A DNA stretch of 64,000 nucleotides. Origin: Derxia gummosa DSM 723 (GTDB lineage: Bacteria; Pseudomonadota; Gammaproteobacteria; Burkholderiales; Burkholderiaceae_E). Positions 12,680 to 21,863 of the stretch are shown here, in pieces. Both the position numbers and the translations under genes were made by a program. Numbering within the stretch: position 1 is the first letter of the stretch; every line of letters begins with the position of its first letter. The DNA lies in contig NZ_AXWS01000007.1 of the NCBI RefSeq assembly GCF_000482785.1, forward strand, positions 372,001-436,000, read 5' to 3'. The notes under the pieces are model-generated. The model was not told the origin of the DNA and searched no databases. It was given only the letters and a program-made list of their open reading frames with translations.

Positions 12680-13807
12680 ATGACTTCCCCCGCCGCCCCC
12701 GGTCTTCGCGCCCGGCTCGAAGGCTGGCTCACGCGCGGCTGGCAGCGACACGGGCTCGTGTACTGGATGTTTCTCGACCTGTCGCTGCTGTGGCGCTGGT
12801 TCGCACTGCGCAAGCGGCGCCGTCAGGCCGGACGCGGCGAGCGCGTGGGCGTGCCGGTGATCGTGGTCGGCAATGTGACCGTCGGCGGCACGGGCAAGAC
12901 GCCGACGGTGATCGCGCTGGTCGAGGCACTGCGGGAGCGTGGGTTCACGCCGGGCGTGGTGTCGCGCGGGCATGGCGGCTCGGCCGTGGCCGGAGCCTCC
13001 GTCGCGGATGGCGGAGCCCGCCGGGCCGATCAGGCCGAGACGGCGCCGGCCACGGCGCTGCCCGCCGGCATCCTCGCCGTCACGCCCGCCGCCTCCCCCA
13101 CCATCGTCGGCGACGAACCCGCCCTCATCGTCGCGCGCACCGGCGTGCCGATGACCGTCGGCGCCGATCGCGTCGCCGCCGCGCGCGCCCTGATCGCCGC
13201 GCATCCCGGCATCGACGTGCTGCTCTCCGACGACGGCCTCCAGCACTACCGCCTCGCGCGCGACATCGAACTCGTGCTGTTCGACGCGCGCGGCGCCGGC
13301 AACCGAGCCTGCCTGCCCGCCGGCCCGCTGCGCGAACCGGTCGAGCGCCCGCGCGACGCGACGCTGTTCGTCGGCTGCCCGGTCGATCCCGCCCTCGCCG
13401 CCGGCGCCCCCGCATTCACGCTCGACATCGAGCCCGGCGCCGCCTGGCAGCTCTGCGCGCCCGAGCGCCGCCGGCCTCTCGCCGACTGGGCCGGCAAGCC
13501 GGTGCAGGCCGCCGCCGGCATCGGCGCACCGGAAAAATTCTTCGCGATGCTGCGCGCCCACGGCCTCGCGCCGCGCACGCTCGCCCTGCCCGACCACGCC
13601 CGCTTCGACGCCGGCACGCTCGCCGCGCTCGGCCCGCAAGACGTCCTGATCACCGAGAAGGACGCCATAAAATGCCGCGCCGTCCCCGCGCTCGCGGGCG
13701 ACGCCCGCCTCTGGGTCGTCCCGATCGACGCCCGCCTGCCCGACGGCCTGCTCCGTCTCCTCGCCGACCGGCTCACCGAGAAACGCCATGGACCCCAAGC
13801 TGCTTGA
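12680..13807 (+). CDS. lpxK: Tetraacyldisaccharide 4'-kinase
   Basis: Phosphorylates the lipid A disaccharide at the 4' position to give lipid IVA, on the inner face of the cytoplasmic membrane. The 375-residue protein starts with an amphipathic/membrane-proximal segment ([14 protein letters not shown]) and has the P-loop [12 protein letters not shown] at about 64-75. [15 protein letters not shown] carries the conserved DDGx[11 protein letters not shown] and [10 protein letters not shown] complete the C-terminal domain. Residues of about 101-131 form an Ala/Asp-rich stretch between SRGHGG and the [12 protein letters not shown] motif, longer than the usual linker. The 3' end overlaps ycaR by 20 bases. 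Confidence 0.95.
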   Translation: MTSPAAPGLRARLEGWLTRGWQRHGLVYWMFLDLSLLWRWFALRKRRRQAGRGERVGVPVIVVGNVTVGGTGKTPTVIALVEALRERGFTPGVVSRGHGGSAVAGASVADGGARRADQAETAPATALPAGILAVTPAASPTIVGDEPALIVARTGVPMTVGADRVAAARALIAAHPGIDVLLSDDGLQHYRLARDIELVLFDARGAGNRACLPAGPLREPVERPRDATLFVGCPVDPALAAGAPAFTLDIEPGAAWQLCAPERRRPLADWAGKPVQAAAGIGAPEKFFAMLRAHGLAPRTLALPDHARFDAGTLAALGPQDVLITEKDAIKCRAVPALAGDARLWVVPIDARLPDGLLRLLADRLTEKRHGPQAA

Positions 13808-13964
13808 AATCCTCGTCTGCCCGATCTGCAAGGGCCCGCTCGAACACCGCCGCGCCGAGCAGGAACTCGTCTGCACGCGCGACAAGCTCGCCTTCCCGAT
13901 CCGCGACGGCATCCCGGTGATGCTCGAATCGGAAGCCCGCAACCTCGACGACGCCAGCGCCTGA
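13788..13964 (+). CDS. ycaR: Trm112-like zinc-ribbon protein (UPF0434/YcaR family)
   Basis: A 58-residue protein that begins [18 protein letters not shown] and ends LDDASA. It is a Trm112-like small domain with a CPIC pair near the N-terminus and the [13 protein letters not shown] motif shared by all UPF0434 members. The reading frame starts inside the end of lpxK and its TGA overlaps the kdsB ATG by one base, so all three are translationally coupled. Members are nearly always found between lpxK and kdsB. The function in bacteria is not established; eukaryotic and archaeal Trm112 activates methyltransferases. Confidence 0.93.
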   Translation: MDPKLLEILVCPICKGPLEHRRAEQELVCTRDKLAFPIRDGIPVMLESEARNLDDASA

Positions 13965-14749
13965 TGACCACGCCCGCGTTCATCGCCGTCGTGCCGGCGC
14001 GACTCAAGTCCACGCGCCTGCCCAACAAGCCGCTCGCCGACATCGCCGGCCTGCCGATGGTCGTGCGCGTCGCCCGCCGCGCGGCCGAAGCCGGCGCGAG
14101 CCGCGTGCTCGTCGCCACCGACGCGCCCGCGGTCATCGCCGCCTGCGAGCGTCACGGCGTCGACGCGATGCTCACGCGCGCCGACCATCCGACCGGCACC
14201 GACCGCCTCGCCGAAGTCGCCACCACGCTCGGCCTGGCCGACGACGCAATCGTCGTCAACGTCCAGGGCGACGAGCCGCTCATCCCGCCCGCCCTCGTGC
14301 GCGACTGCGCGGCCCTGCTCGACGCGCGCCCCGAATGCGCCGTCGCCACCGCCGCCCACGCAATCCACGACCCGGCCGACTACCTGAACCCGAACGTGGT
14401 CAAGCTCGTGCTCGACACGGCCGACCGCGCGCTCTATTTCAGCCGCGCGCCGATCCCGTTCGCGCGCGACGCCTTCCTCACCGAAGCCGACCGCCAGACC
14501 GCCGCTGCAAACGCTTTCACGGCCGGCCTGCCGGCCTTGAGGCACGTCGGCATCTACGCCTATCGCGCCGCCACGCTGCGCGAATTTCCTGGCCAGACCG
14601 TCCCGCCGGAAGAGCGTTTCGAGGCGCTGGAGCAGTTGCGCATCCTGCATCACGGCTTCCGCATCGCGGTGCTGCGCATCGCCGACGCGCCGCCCGCCGG
14701 GGTTGATACGCAGGGCGATCTGGACCGCGTCCGGGCACTCTTCGCGTAA
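13964..14749 (+). CDS. kdsB: 3-deoxy-manno-octulosonate cytidylyltransferase
   Basis: Activates Kdo to CMP-Kdo for transfer to lipid A. The 261-residue product has [18 protein letters not shown] (CTP-binding) at the N-terminus, [11 protein letters not shown], the metal-binding [23 protein letters not shown], and [15 protein letters not shown]. All are typical of KdsB, and the length is normal. It ends the exbB-exbD-lpxK-ycaR-kdsB operon. A 14-bp TGCAAACGCTTTCA near-palindrome lies inside the gene at 14506. Confidence 0.96.
   Translation: MTTPAFIAVVPARLKSTRLPNKPLADIAGLPMVVRVARRAAEAGASRVLVATDAPAVIAACERHGVDAMLTRADHPTGTDRLAEVATTLGLADDAIVVNVQGDEPLIPPALVRDCAALLDARPECAVATAAHAIHDPADYLNPNVVKLVLDTADRALYFSRAPIPFARDAFLTEADRQTAAANAFTAGLPALRHVGIYAYRAATLREFPGQTVPPEERFEALEQLRILHHGFRIAVLRIADAPPAGVDTQGDLDRVRALFA
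14506..14519. repeat. 14-bp near-palindrome (iterated family, site 1)
   Basis: TGCAAACGCTTTCA inside kdsB. It is the exact reverse complement of the site in argF at 23769. Confidence 0.5.
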
Positions 14750-14793
14750 GCGTGCGTGCGCAAGCCGCACGTAAGCGAATGGTCCGTAACTGA

Positions 14794-15531
<738 letters not shown>

Positions 15532-15553
15532 TCGCGGGCAACTTCCGTGCTTG

Positions 15554-15582
15554 AAAAAGGCCGCTTTCGAGCGGCCTTTTTT
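15554..15582 (+). terminator. Rho-independent terminator of adk
   Basis: GGCCGCT - TTCG - AGCGGCC stem-loop with a stable UUCG tetraloop. It is preceded by AAAAA and followed by TTTTTT, 22 bases after the adk stop. Confidence 0.93.
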
Positions 15583-15716
15583 GTTGCCCGCTCGCCGGCA
15601 GCGGAGCGCCCGACAGCCCTGGGCGGCCGGGCCGCGCCGGCCGGCATGGCGATGTTTCAGATTGGATTCGCGCGCGACCGATGATTGACTGACGCCCCGC
15701 CGCGAGAAAGCTCCGC

Positions 15717-17609
15717 ATGCACGTCACCACAGAATCCCGCCCGGCTGGACTCCGCCGCCACATGGCGTGCCGCCCCCTGATCGTGTTCGCGCTGCTGGCA
15801 GCGCTTGCGGGCTGCGCGAGTCCCCGGCCGGAGGCGGGCAGCACAGACAGCCGCCCGCCGACACCGACCGGCGCGTCCGCTCCGCCACGCGGCGACGCCA
15901 CGGCCCTGCCGCCACCGCCCGAAACCTCCACTGGCCGTCATGGTGCCGGCAGCCTGCCGAGCGCCACGCGCCAGATGGTCGCGGCCGGCCATCCGCTTGC
16001 GGCGGAAGTGGGGCGCGAGGTGCTGCGCGCGGGCGGCTCGGCGGTCGATGCGGCGGTGGCGGTGCAGGCGGTGCTCGGGCTGGTCGAGCCGCAAAGCTCG
16101 GGCGTCGGCGGCGGCGGTTTCGCGCTGCTGTGGGACGGCAAGGCAGTCGAGGCCTGGGATGGCCGCGAAACGGCACCGCTCCAGGCCGACGGCCGCCTGT
16201 TCATCGACGCCGACGGCCGGCCGATGGAACTGCAACGCGCCATCGTCGGCGGCCGCTCGGTCGGCACGCCCGGCATCCTGCGCATGCTCGAAGCCATGCA
16301 CCGCGAGCACGGCCGGCTGCCGTGGATCACGCTGTTCGCGCCCGCGATCCGGCTGGCCGAGAACGGGTTCCCGATCGGCGCGCGGCTGGCGCGGCAGATC
16401 GCATCCGACACCGCGCTCGCGGGCGATGCCGAGACGCGCGCCTACTTCTTCGAGCCGGACGGGCGGCCGAAGGCCGAGGGCGAGCTGCTGCGCAACCCGG
16501 CGCTCGCCGCGACCTACCGCGCGATCGCCGAGGGCGGCGCCGACGCCTTCTATCGCGGGCCGACCGCGCGCGAGATCGTCGGCAAGGTGCGGGCGAGCAC
16601 GAATCCGGGCCTGCTCGACCTCGCCGACTTCGAGCGCTACGAAACAAGGCGGCGCGAGCCGGTCTGCGCCGACTACAAGCGCTGGCGCGTCTGCGGCATG
16701 CCGCCGCCGTCCTCCGGCGGCGTGGCGGTGGCGCAGGTGCTGGGCATGCTCGCGCGCCGCAACATCTCGGTCGTGCCGCCGGTGGAAGTGGACGGCCGGC
16801 TGCAACCCCAGCCCGACGCGGTCCATCTGCTGAGCGAAGTCGAGCGCCTCGCCTACGCCGATCGGGCGCTGTGGCTGGCCGATGCCGATTTCGTGCCGGT
16901 CAACCTCGCCGGCCTGCTCGACGCGGGCTATCTCGCTCGCCGCGCCGCGCTCGTGACCGACCGAAGCCTGGGCGTAGCGCCGGCCGGACTGCCGCCGGGC
17001 AGCCGTCTCGCCTTCGCGCCCGACGCCTCGGTGCGCGAGTCCGGCACGTCGCAGATCAGCATCGTCGATGCGCAGGGGATGGCGGTGTCGCTCACGACGT
17101 CGATCGAATGGCTGTTCGGTTCGCGGCTGATGGTGCGCGGCTTCCTGCTCAACAACCAGCTGACCGATTTTTCCTTCCTGCCCGAGGACGGCGGCCGGCC
17201 GGTGGCCAACCGCGTCGAGCCGGGCAAGCGGCCGCGCTCGTCGATGGCGCCGACGCTGGTGTTCGAACGCGACGGCGGGCGGCTGGTGGCGGTACTCGGC
17301 GCGCCGGGCGGCTCGCAGATCATCGAATACGTGGCCAAGACGCTGGTGGGCCTGACCGACTGGGGCCTCGACCTGCAATCGGCAATCGATCTTCCGAACT
17401 TCGGCAGCCGCAACGGGCCGACCGAGCTGGAACGCGGCGCCGTGCCCGCGAGCCTTGCCGCCGCGCTGCGCGAGCGCGGCCACGAGGTGGCGGAAGTGGA
17501 CATGACGAGCGGCGTGCAGGGCATCGTCGTGCAGGCGCTGCCCGCTGGCGGGCGGCTGCTGGTCGGTGGCGCCGACCGTCGCCGCGACGGAACGGCGCTG
17601 GGCGACTGA
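15717..17609 (+). CDS. ggt: Gamma-glutamyltranspeptidase (lipoprotein form)
   Basis: An N-terminal nucleophile hydrolase that cleaves gamma-glutamyl bonds of glutathione and related peptides, normally in the periplasm. The 630-residue precursor has a lipoprotein signal (LLAALAGC), so the mature enzyme should be membrane-anchored; an ATG at 15762 would give a shorter, more typical signal. A Pro-rich linker precedes the Ggt domain, which starts at MVAAGHPLAAEVGREVL. The autoprocessing Thr lies in ESGTSQISIVDAQG, and GGSQIIEYVAKTLV is near the end. The small-subunit loop after LLNNQLTDFS has the usual form. It stands alone, converging on the SirB1 gene. Confidence 0.93.
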   Translation: MHVTTESRPAGLRRHMACRPLIVFALLAALAGCASPRPEAGSTDSRPPTPTGASAPPRGDATALPPPPETSTGRHGAGSLPSATRQMVAAGHPLAAEVGREVLRAGGSAVDAAVAVQAVLGLVEPQSSGVGGGGFALLWDGKAVEAWDGRETAPLQADGRLFIDADGRPMELQRAIVGGRSVGTPGILRMLEAMHREHGRLPWITLFAPAIRLAENGFPIGARLARQIASDTALAGDAETRAYFFEPDGRPKAEGELLRNPALAATYRAIAEGGADAFYRGPTAREIVGKVRASTNPGLLDLADFERYETRRREPVCADYKRWRVCGMPPPSSGGVAVAQVLGMLARRNISVVPPVEVDGRLQPQPDAVHLLSEVERLAYADRALWLADADFVPVNLAGLLDAGYLARRAALVTDRSLGVAPAGLPPGSRLAFAPDASVRESGTSQISIVDAQGMAVSLTTSIEWLFGSRLMVRGFLLNNQLTDFSFLPEDGGRPVANRVEPGKRPRSSMAPTLVFERDGGRLVAVLGAPGGSQIIEYVAKTLVGLTDWGLDLQSAIDLPNFGSRNGPTELERGAVPASLAAALRERGHEVAEVDMTSGVQGIVVQALPAGGRLLVGGADRRRDGTALGD

Positions 17610-17675
17610 CATGATCGGGGCGGGCGGGGTCGAGCCCGAGCGCGGCCCCGTATCGTCCGTGCCGCCGACCGCCAC

Positions 17676-18524
17676 TCAGTTGAGCCGATCCGCCTCCGGC
17701 CGCAGCTCGTCGATGCGCACGCGCACCGCCGGGCCGTCGGCGCAATCGGGCGCTGCGTCGAGATAGGCCTCGAAATCGGCGATCGCCGCGCGCGGACAAT
17801 CGAGCCGCGAGTAGACGAAGCCGCGGTCGCGCAGCTCGGTCGGCTCGTCGGGCAGCAGCGCCACCAGCCGCTGCTGCACCGGCAGCAGTCGTCCCCAGTC
17901 GTCGTCGCGCAGATGGATCATCTTCAGGTTGCGGAGCATTCGGGCCAGCGTCTCGCGCGGGCGGGCCGAATGCAGGTGATGGCCGAGTTCGAGCGTGGGG
18001 TCGGCATCGTCGGGCAGATGGTTGACCAGTCGCGCTTCCAGCTCGCCACGCGACAGCGAGCGCCCCTGGTCGAACACGTCGATGAACACCTCGCCGCCAT
18101 TGGCGCGCGTCTTGACGAGGTAATGGCCGGGAAAGCACACGCCCTGCAACGGAATGCCGGCCTGACGGCCGATCTCGATGTAGAGGATGGCAAGCGTGAT
18201 CGGGATGCCGCAGCGGCGGTCGATCACGCGGTTGAGATAGCTGTTCTCGGGATCGTGATAGTCGTTGGCGTTGCCGCGGAAGTGCAGCTCGCCGAAGAAC
18301 AGGTGGTTGAGCATGCGCAGCTTGTGCACGACCGTCGCATCGTCGGTCAGGCGCCCGCGCAACCGGGCCGCGAAGCTGTCCACCGCGTCGAGCAGCGGTT
18401 CGAGGTCGAGGCCCGGATAGGCGTCCTGCGCGACCGAGGCCGCCGCCTCGAACAGCGGCAGGCTGTCGTCCTCGCCGACGAGCATGGCCCAGTAGTCGAG
18501 CGTCGAGATGGGAGTGACTGTCAT
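17676..18524 (-). CDS. SirB1 family protein (transglutaminase-like + TPR)
   Basis: A 282-residue protein of the SirB1 / transglutaminase-like family. An N-terminal helical part is followed by the conserved RRCGIPITLAILYIEIGRQ and LQGVCFPGHYLVKT segments (Cys and His of a transglutaminase-like fold). The C-terminal third is TPR-like (RGFVYSRLDCPRAAIADFEAYL). The biochemical role is not established. It is 15 bases downstream of murJ on the same strand and so probably cotranscribed with it. Confidence 0.88.
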   Translation of the reverse strand: MTVTPISTLDYWAMLVGEDDSLPLFEAAASVAQDAYPGLDLEPLLDAVDSFAARLRGRLTDDATVVHKLRMLNHLFFGELHFRGNANDYHDPENSYLNRVIDRRCGIPITLAILYIEIGRQAGIPLQGVCFPGHYLVKTRANGGEVFIDVFDQGRSLSRGELEARLVNHLPDDADPTLELGHHLHSARPRETLARMLRNLKMIHLRDDDWGRLLPVQQRLVALLPDEPTELRDRGFVYSRLDCPRAAIADFEAYLDAAPDCADGPAVRVRIDELRPEADRLN

Positions 18525-18539
18525 GGCCGCGCGGCCGGA

Positions 18540-20084
18540 TCAGACCCGGCGCTTGAAGTCCTTTGGCCGGAAACCTAGCACGAGCAAAGTCAGCCCATAG
18601 ACCGCGATGCCGCCGCTCACCACGCCGGCCAGCACCGCGACGCGCAGCCAGGCATGGCCATCGGCCAGCCAGTCGAAGCTCGACGCCGCCAGCCAGAGCG
18701 TGCCGCCCAGCATCACCAGCGCCACCGCGATGCGCCAGGCAAAGCCGCCCCAGCCCGGCAGCGGCGTGTAGATGCCGCGCCGGCGCAGACCCCGGAACAG
18801 CAGGCTCGCGTTGATGCAGGCACCCAGCCCGATCGCCAGTGCCAGGCCCGCGTGCTTGAGTGGCCCGATGAAAGCGACGTTCATCGCCTGGGTCGCAAGC
18901 AGCACCAGCAGTGCAATACGTACCGGCGTGCGCAGGTCCTGGCGGGCATAGAAACCGGGCGCCAGTACCTTCACGAGGATCAGCCCCGGCAGGCCGACGG
19001 CGTAGGCACGTAGCGCGCCCGCGCTCATCACCACGTCCTCGGCACCGAAGCGCCCGTGATGGAACATCGTCGCGATCAGCGGCAGCGCCAGCACCATCAG
19101 CGCGACCGCCGCCGGCAGCGCCAGCAGGCAGGCGATGCGCAGGCCCCAGTCGAGCAGCGCGTTGTAGTCGTCATGCCGCTCGGCCGCGTTGGCGCGGCTC
19201 AGATAGGGCAGCAGGATGGTGCCGAGCGCCACGCCCAGCATGCCGGTCGGGAACTCCATCAGCCGGTCGGCATAGAACAGCCACGAAATCGAGCCGGTGC
19301 CGAGAAAGCTCTGGAACACGCGGTTGATGACCAGCGACACCTGCGCCACCGACACGCCCAGCACCGCCGGCCCCATCTGCTTGAGCACCCGGCGCACACC
19401 CGCGTCGGCCCAGGCCGCGCGCAGATCGACGCGGATGCGCGGCAGCATCCCGATCTTCATGAGCGCCGGCACCTGGAAGGCCAGTTGCAGCACGCCGCCG
19501 CCCAGCACCGCCCAGCCCAGCACCTCGATCGACGGATCGTCACCGCGCGCGAACACCACCATCGACACGATGAAGCTCAGGTTCAGCAGCACCGGCGTGA
19601 AGGCGGGCACCGAGAACCGCGCCCAGGTATTGAGAATCCCGCCCGCCAGCGCCACCAGCGAGATGAAGCCGATGTACGGAAACATGATCCGCAGCAGCGA
19701 TACGGCGGTCGCGAACTTGGGCGGATCGGCCGAAAAGCCCGGCGCGACGATCCAGATCAGCACCGGCGCCGCCAGGACGCCCAGCGCCGTCACCGCCAGC
19801 AGCACCCAGGCGAGGATGGTGGCCACATCGTCGATGAGGCTGCGCGTCTCGTCCTCGCTCTTGCGTCCCTTGTACTCGCCAAGAATGGGCACGAAGGCCT
19901 GCGAGAACGCGCCTTCGGCAAACAGGCGCCGCAGCAGGTTCGGCAGGCTGAATGCGAGGAAGAAGGCATCGGTCATCAGCGACGCGCCGAACAGCCGGGC
20001 GGTGAGCAGATCGCGGACGAGACCGGAGATGCGCGACAGCAGCGTGAGGCCGCTCACCGTCGCGAGAGTCTTGAGGAGATTCAT
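18540..20084 (-). CDS. murJ: Lipid II flippase MurJ
   Basis: The MOP-superfamily flippase that moves lipid II across the inner membrane for peptidoglycan synthesis. The 514-residue protein has about 14 predicted membrane helices. It starts MNLLKTLATVSGLTLLSRI and has the conserved RISGLVRD, FFLAFSLPNLLRRLFAEGA and QAFVPILGEY motifs. YRF-type arginines lie in the first and second helices. The region upstream of the start is pyrimidine-rich on the coding strand, so no clear Shine-Dalgarno is seen; the start rests on homology. It heads a murJ-sirB1 pair. Confidence 0.96.
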   Translation of the reverse strand: MNLLKTLATVSGLTLLSRISGLVRDLLTARLFGASLMTDAFFLAFSLPNLLRRLFAEGAFSQAFVPILGEYKGRKSEDETRSLIDDVATILAWVLLAVTALGVLAAPVLIWIVAPGFSADPPKFATAVSLLRIMFPYIGFISLVALAGGILNTWARFSVPAFTPVLLNLSFIVSMVVFARGDDPSIEVLGWAVLGGGVLQLAFQVPALMKIGMLPRIRVDLRAAWADAGVRRVLKQMGPAVLGVSVAQVSLVINRVFQSFLGTGSISWLFYADRLMEFPTGMLGVALGTILLPYLSRANAAERHDDYNALLDWGLRIACLLALPAAVALMVLALPLIATMFHHGRFGAEDVVMSAGALRAYAVGLPGLILVKVLAPGFYARQDLRTPVRIALLVLLATQAMNVAFIGPLKHAGLALAIGLGACINASLLFRGLRRRGIYTPLPGWGGFAWRIAVALVMLGGTLWLAASSFDWLADGHAWLRVAVLAGVVSGGIAVYGLTLLVLGFRPKDFKRRV

Positions 20085-20315
20085 CTTGGGGGAGGAGAAA
20101 TGCCGGCGGGCAGTGTAGCCAATCGGTTCTTTCCGGCCGCCATGCTCGCCTTGTCGGGACAGCCGCCCACGCCGCCGACGCATCCCCCGCCTCACGTCGG
20201 CCTGTGACGACAGCGGAAGATGCCGCACGCCGACGGCGCTACCTATGCCCGCCATGCTTTCCTGAAGAGGATGCCGACCCTGTCGGCCCGCCGCCTTCCA
20301 TCCCAGGACACCGTC

Positions 20316-20537
20316 ATGAGCACCGATACCCGCCGCACACCCCGCGACCGCCATCCTGATCCGAAGCTGCCGCACGAGCACGACCAGTCGGTCGCGGATC
20401 AGACCCGCGATCAGCCCAAGGACGCGGAACGGACGCGCAAGGCCTTCGACGATGTTCAGAGCGGCAGCGTCGACACGGGCCTGCAACCCGTGATCGAAAG
20501 CACCGACCGGCATCTGCGCGGATCGAACGAGCACTGA
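20316..20537 (+). CDS. Small hydrophilic hypothetical protein
   Basis: A 73-residue, highly charged protein without Cys or Trp (MSTDTRRTPRD start, HLRGSNEH end). No domain is recognised and its composition suggests disorder. AGGA lies 9 bases before the ATG. It is placed between murJ (divergent) and the rpsT promoter. I rate it real on ribosome binding site, codon use and the absence of a competing frame, but the function is unknown. Confidence 0.6.
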   Translation: MSTDTRRTPRDRHPDPKLPHEHDQSVADQTRDQPKDAERTRKAFDDVQSGSVDTGLQPVIESTDRHLRGSNEH

Positions 20538-20574
20538 TCCGTACAGGCGATTGAAGCAATCCGCCTCAATCGAT

Positions 20575-20603
20575 TTGCCATTCTTGCGTATGACTTTTAT
20601 AAT
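20575..20603 (+). promoter_or_regulatory. Strong sigma-70 promoter of rpsT
   Basis: TTGCCA at 20575-20580, a 17-base spacer and a perfect TATAAT at 20598-20603. The implied leader is about 85 nt. Confidence 0.75.
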
Positions 20604-20609
20604 CGCGTG

Positions 20610-20695
20610 TTCATCAGCCCAGTTTCATCGCGCACCGAGTCTGCGCGACAGTGCGGGTCCCCCGCGCAGAACCCCGGAAAGCACAGCAAGCAAAC
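20610..20695 (+). promoter_or_regulatory. rpsT leader with a stem
   Basis: The leader can form a stem between CTGCGCG and CGCGCAG about 25-50 bases before the start. S20 autoregulates its own translation in E. coli, so this leader is a candidate control site here. The ribosome binding site is weak, as often in autoregulated rpsT. Confidence 0.35.
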
Positions 20696-20962
20696 ATGGC
20701 CAATTCCGCTCAAGCGCGTAAGCGCGCTCGCCAAGCCGTCAAACTCAACGTCGCCAATTCGGCACTTCGTTCGCGCTATCGCACTGCCGTCAAGGGCGTG
20801 CGCAAGGCCATCGCTACCGGTGACAAGGAAGCCGCCATCGCGAACTTCCGTGCCGCGACCAGCGTGATCGATTCCATCGCCGCGAAGCGCATCGTTCATC
20901 GAAACAAGGCGGCTCGCCACAAGAGCCGCCTGGCTGCTGCATTGAAGGCCCTCGCCGCCTGA
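20696..20962 (+). CDS. rpsT: 30S ribosomal protein S20
   Basis: An 88-residue, lysine/arginine/alanine-rich helical protein that binds 16S rRNA early in 30S assembly. It starts [14 protein letters not shown], with the conserved [12 protein letters not shown] and the C-terminal [18 protein letters not shown] 15 codons earlier in the same frame is excluded because those residues are not S20-like. A strong promoter lies upstream and a terminator downstream. Confidence 0.97.
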   Translation: MANSAQARKRARQAVKLNVANSALRSRYRTAVKGVRKAIATGDKEAAIANFRAATSVIDSIAAKRIVHRNKAARHKSRLAAALKALAA

Positions 20963-21267
20963 GGTCGCATCGCCGACCGGCGTCAGCGCCTCGAGAAAGC
21001 CGCCCGGCACCTGCCCGGCGGCTTTTTTGTTTTTGTCGCATCAGAGTCCGTCATCAATGACGGTCAGACTGGAAAATTCCCGAGCAGCAGGCCCTGTGCT
21101 ATCGACAGTCGCAGCCAATGGCTTCTGGAAATTGATCTGCCCTCGAAATGAATCCGCTTCCGCGACCCTTTCTGCAATCAGGCCGGTCAAAAACGCCAAG
21201 TCGGCAGCGGTGTGCGCGGATCAGTCGGATTGCCGGCTGGAGAAACGCCGGCCAGTTCGGAGAGTAT
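20963..21267. other. Convergent rpsT / DUF3579 intergenic region (305 bp)
   Basis: Apart from the rpsT terminator there is a small perfect stem CCGTCAT-CA-ATGACGG at 21048-21063. The remaining 200 bases are lower in GC and show no supported gene. Confidence 0.5.
20999..21035 (+). terminator. Rho-independent terminator of rpsT
   Basis: GCCGCC...GGCGGC stem with an inner GGCA/TGCC pairing, followed by TTTTTTGTTTTT. Confidence 0.9.
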
Positions 21268-21600
21268 TCAGGCGGGTTCGGCGGGCGCTGGCGGCTGGCT
21301 GCTGCTGATCGTCTGAAGATTGTTGTCGGCAGCGAAATTGAGAACGAACTGGAGTGCCATCGGTTCGATGTCGCGCAGACGGGTGTCGACGATCACGCAC
21401 TTGATGCCGTCCTGAAAGCTTGGACGCACATATGGCGAATAACCGATATGGGATTGGACGCCGCGGCCTGCATTGGGCCGGAATGGGGACATCACGCCGC
21501 AAAGACGTTCGGCCCAGTCGCTCGGTCGGAAGGTTTTGCCATCCTGCGTCTTGCCGAGGATGACTACCTGTCTGATGGAATTGGGTATGGGATCGGCCAT
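21268..21600 (-). CDS. DUF3579 family protein
   Basis: A 110-residue protein typical of betaproteobacteria and normally encoded next to argF/argD. Conserved stretches are REVVILG-like RQVVILGKTQDGKTFRPSDW, ERLCGVMSPF, YSPYVRPS and KCVIVDTRLRDIEPMA. Function is unknown; no catalytic motif is evident. It is convergent with rpsT and divergent from argD. Several other frames are open across this segment, but only this one makes a recognisable protein. Confidence 0.88.
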   Translation of the reverse strand: MADPIPNSIRQVVILGKTQDGKTFRPSDWAERLCGVMSPFRPNAGRGVQSHIGYSPYVRPSFQDGIKCVIVDTRLRDIEPMALQFVLNFAADNNLQTISSSQPPAPAEPA

Positions 21601-21789
21601 GGCATTGGACCCGGACAGGGGAGCCGAATTGTAATCGCGGGTCGGTCACGAACCCTTCATTCACTTCGCGGGCATTTCGCCTTCCGGAAACAGGATTCCG
21701 CATGGCGACACGACACCACGCGACGACGATGGCGAATCGCCCTTCCTTTCGCCGCACCGAAGCGTCAGCGCCACACCTGAAGGCGATCG

Positions 21790-21817
21790 CTGACGCGCAT
21801 TCCCCTTCGCTTATGAT
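21790..21817 (+). promoter_or_regulatory. Candidate argD promoter
   Basis: CTGACG at 21790-21795, a 16-base spacer and TATGAT at 21812-21817. The predicted transcript starts just before a hairpin. Confidence 0.45.
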
Positions 21818-21825
21818 CTGCCCCA

Positions 21826-21845
21826 GGGCGGGCGACCGCCCTTTT
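21826..21845 (+). promoter_or_regulatory. 5'-terminal hairpin of the argD leader
   Basis: GGGCGG - GCGA - CCGCCC stem-loop followed by TTTT, 18 bases before the argD start. It looks like a terminator but sits where the transcript is predicted to begin. Confidence 0.45.
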
Positions 21846-21863
21846 CATTTGTACGGAACCGAC

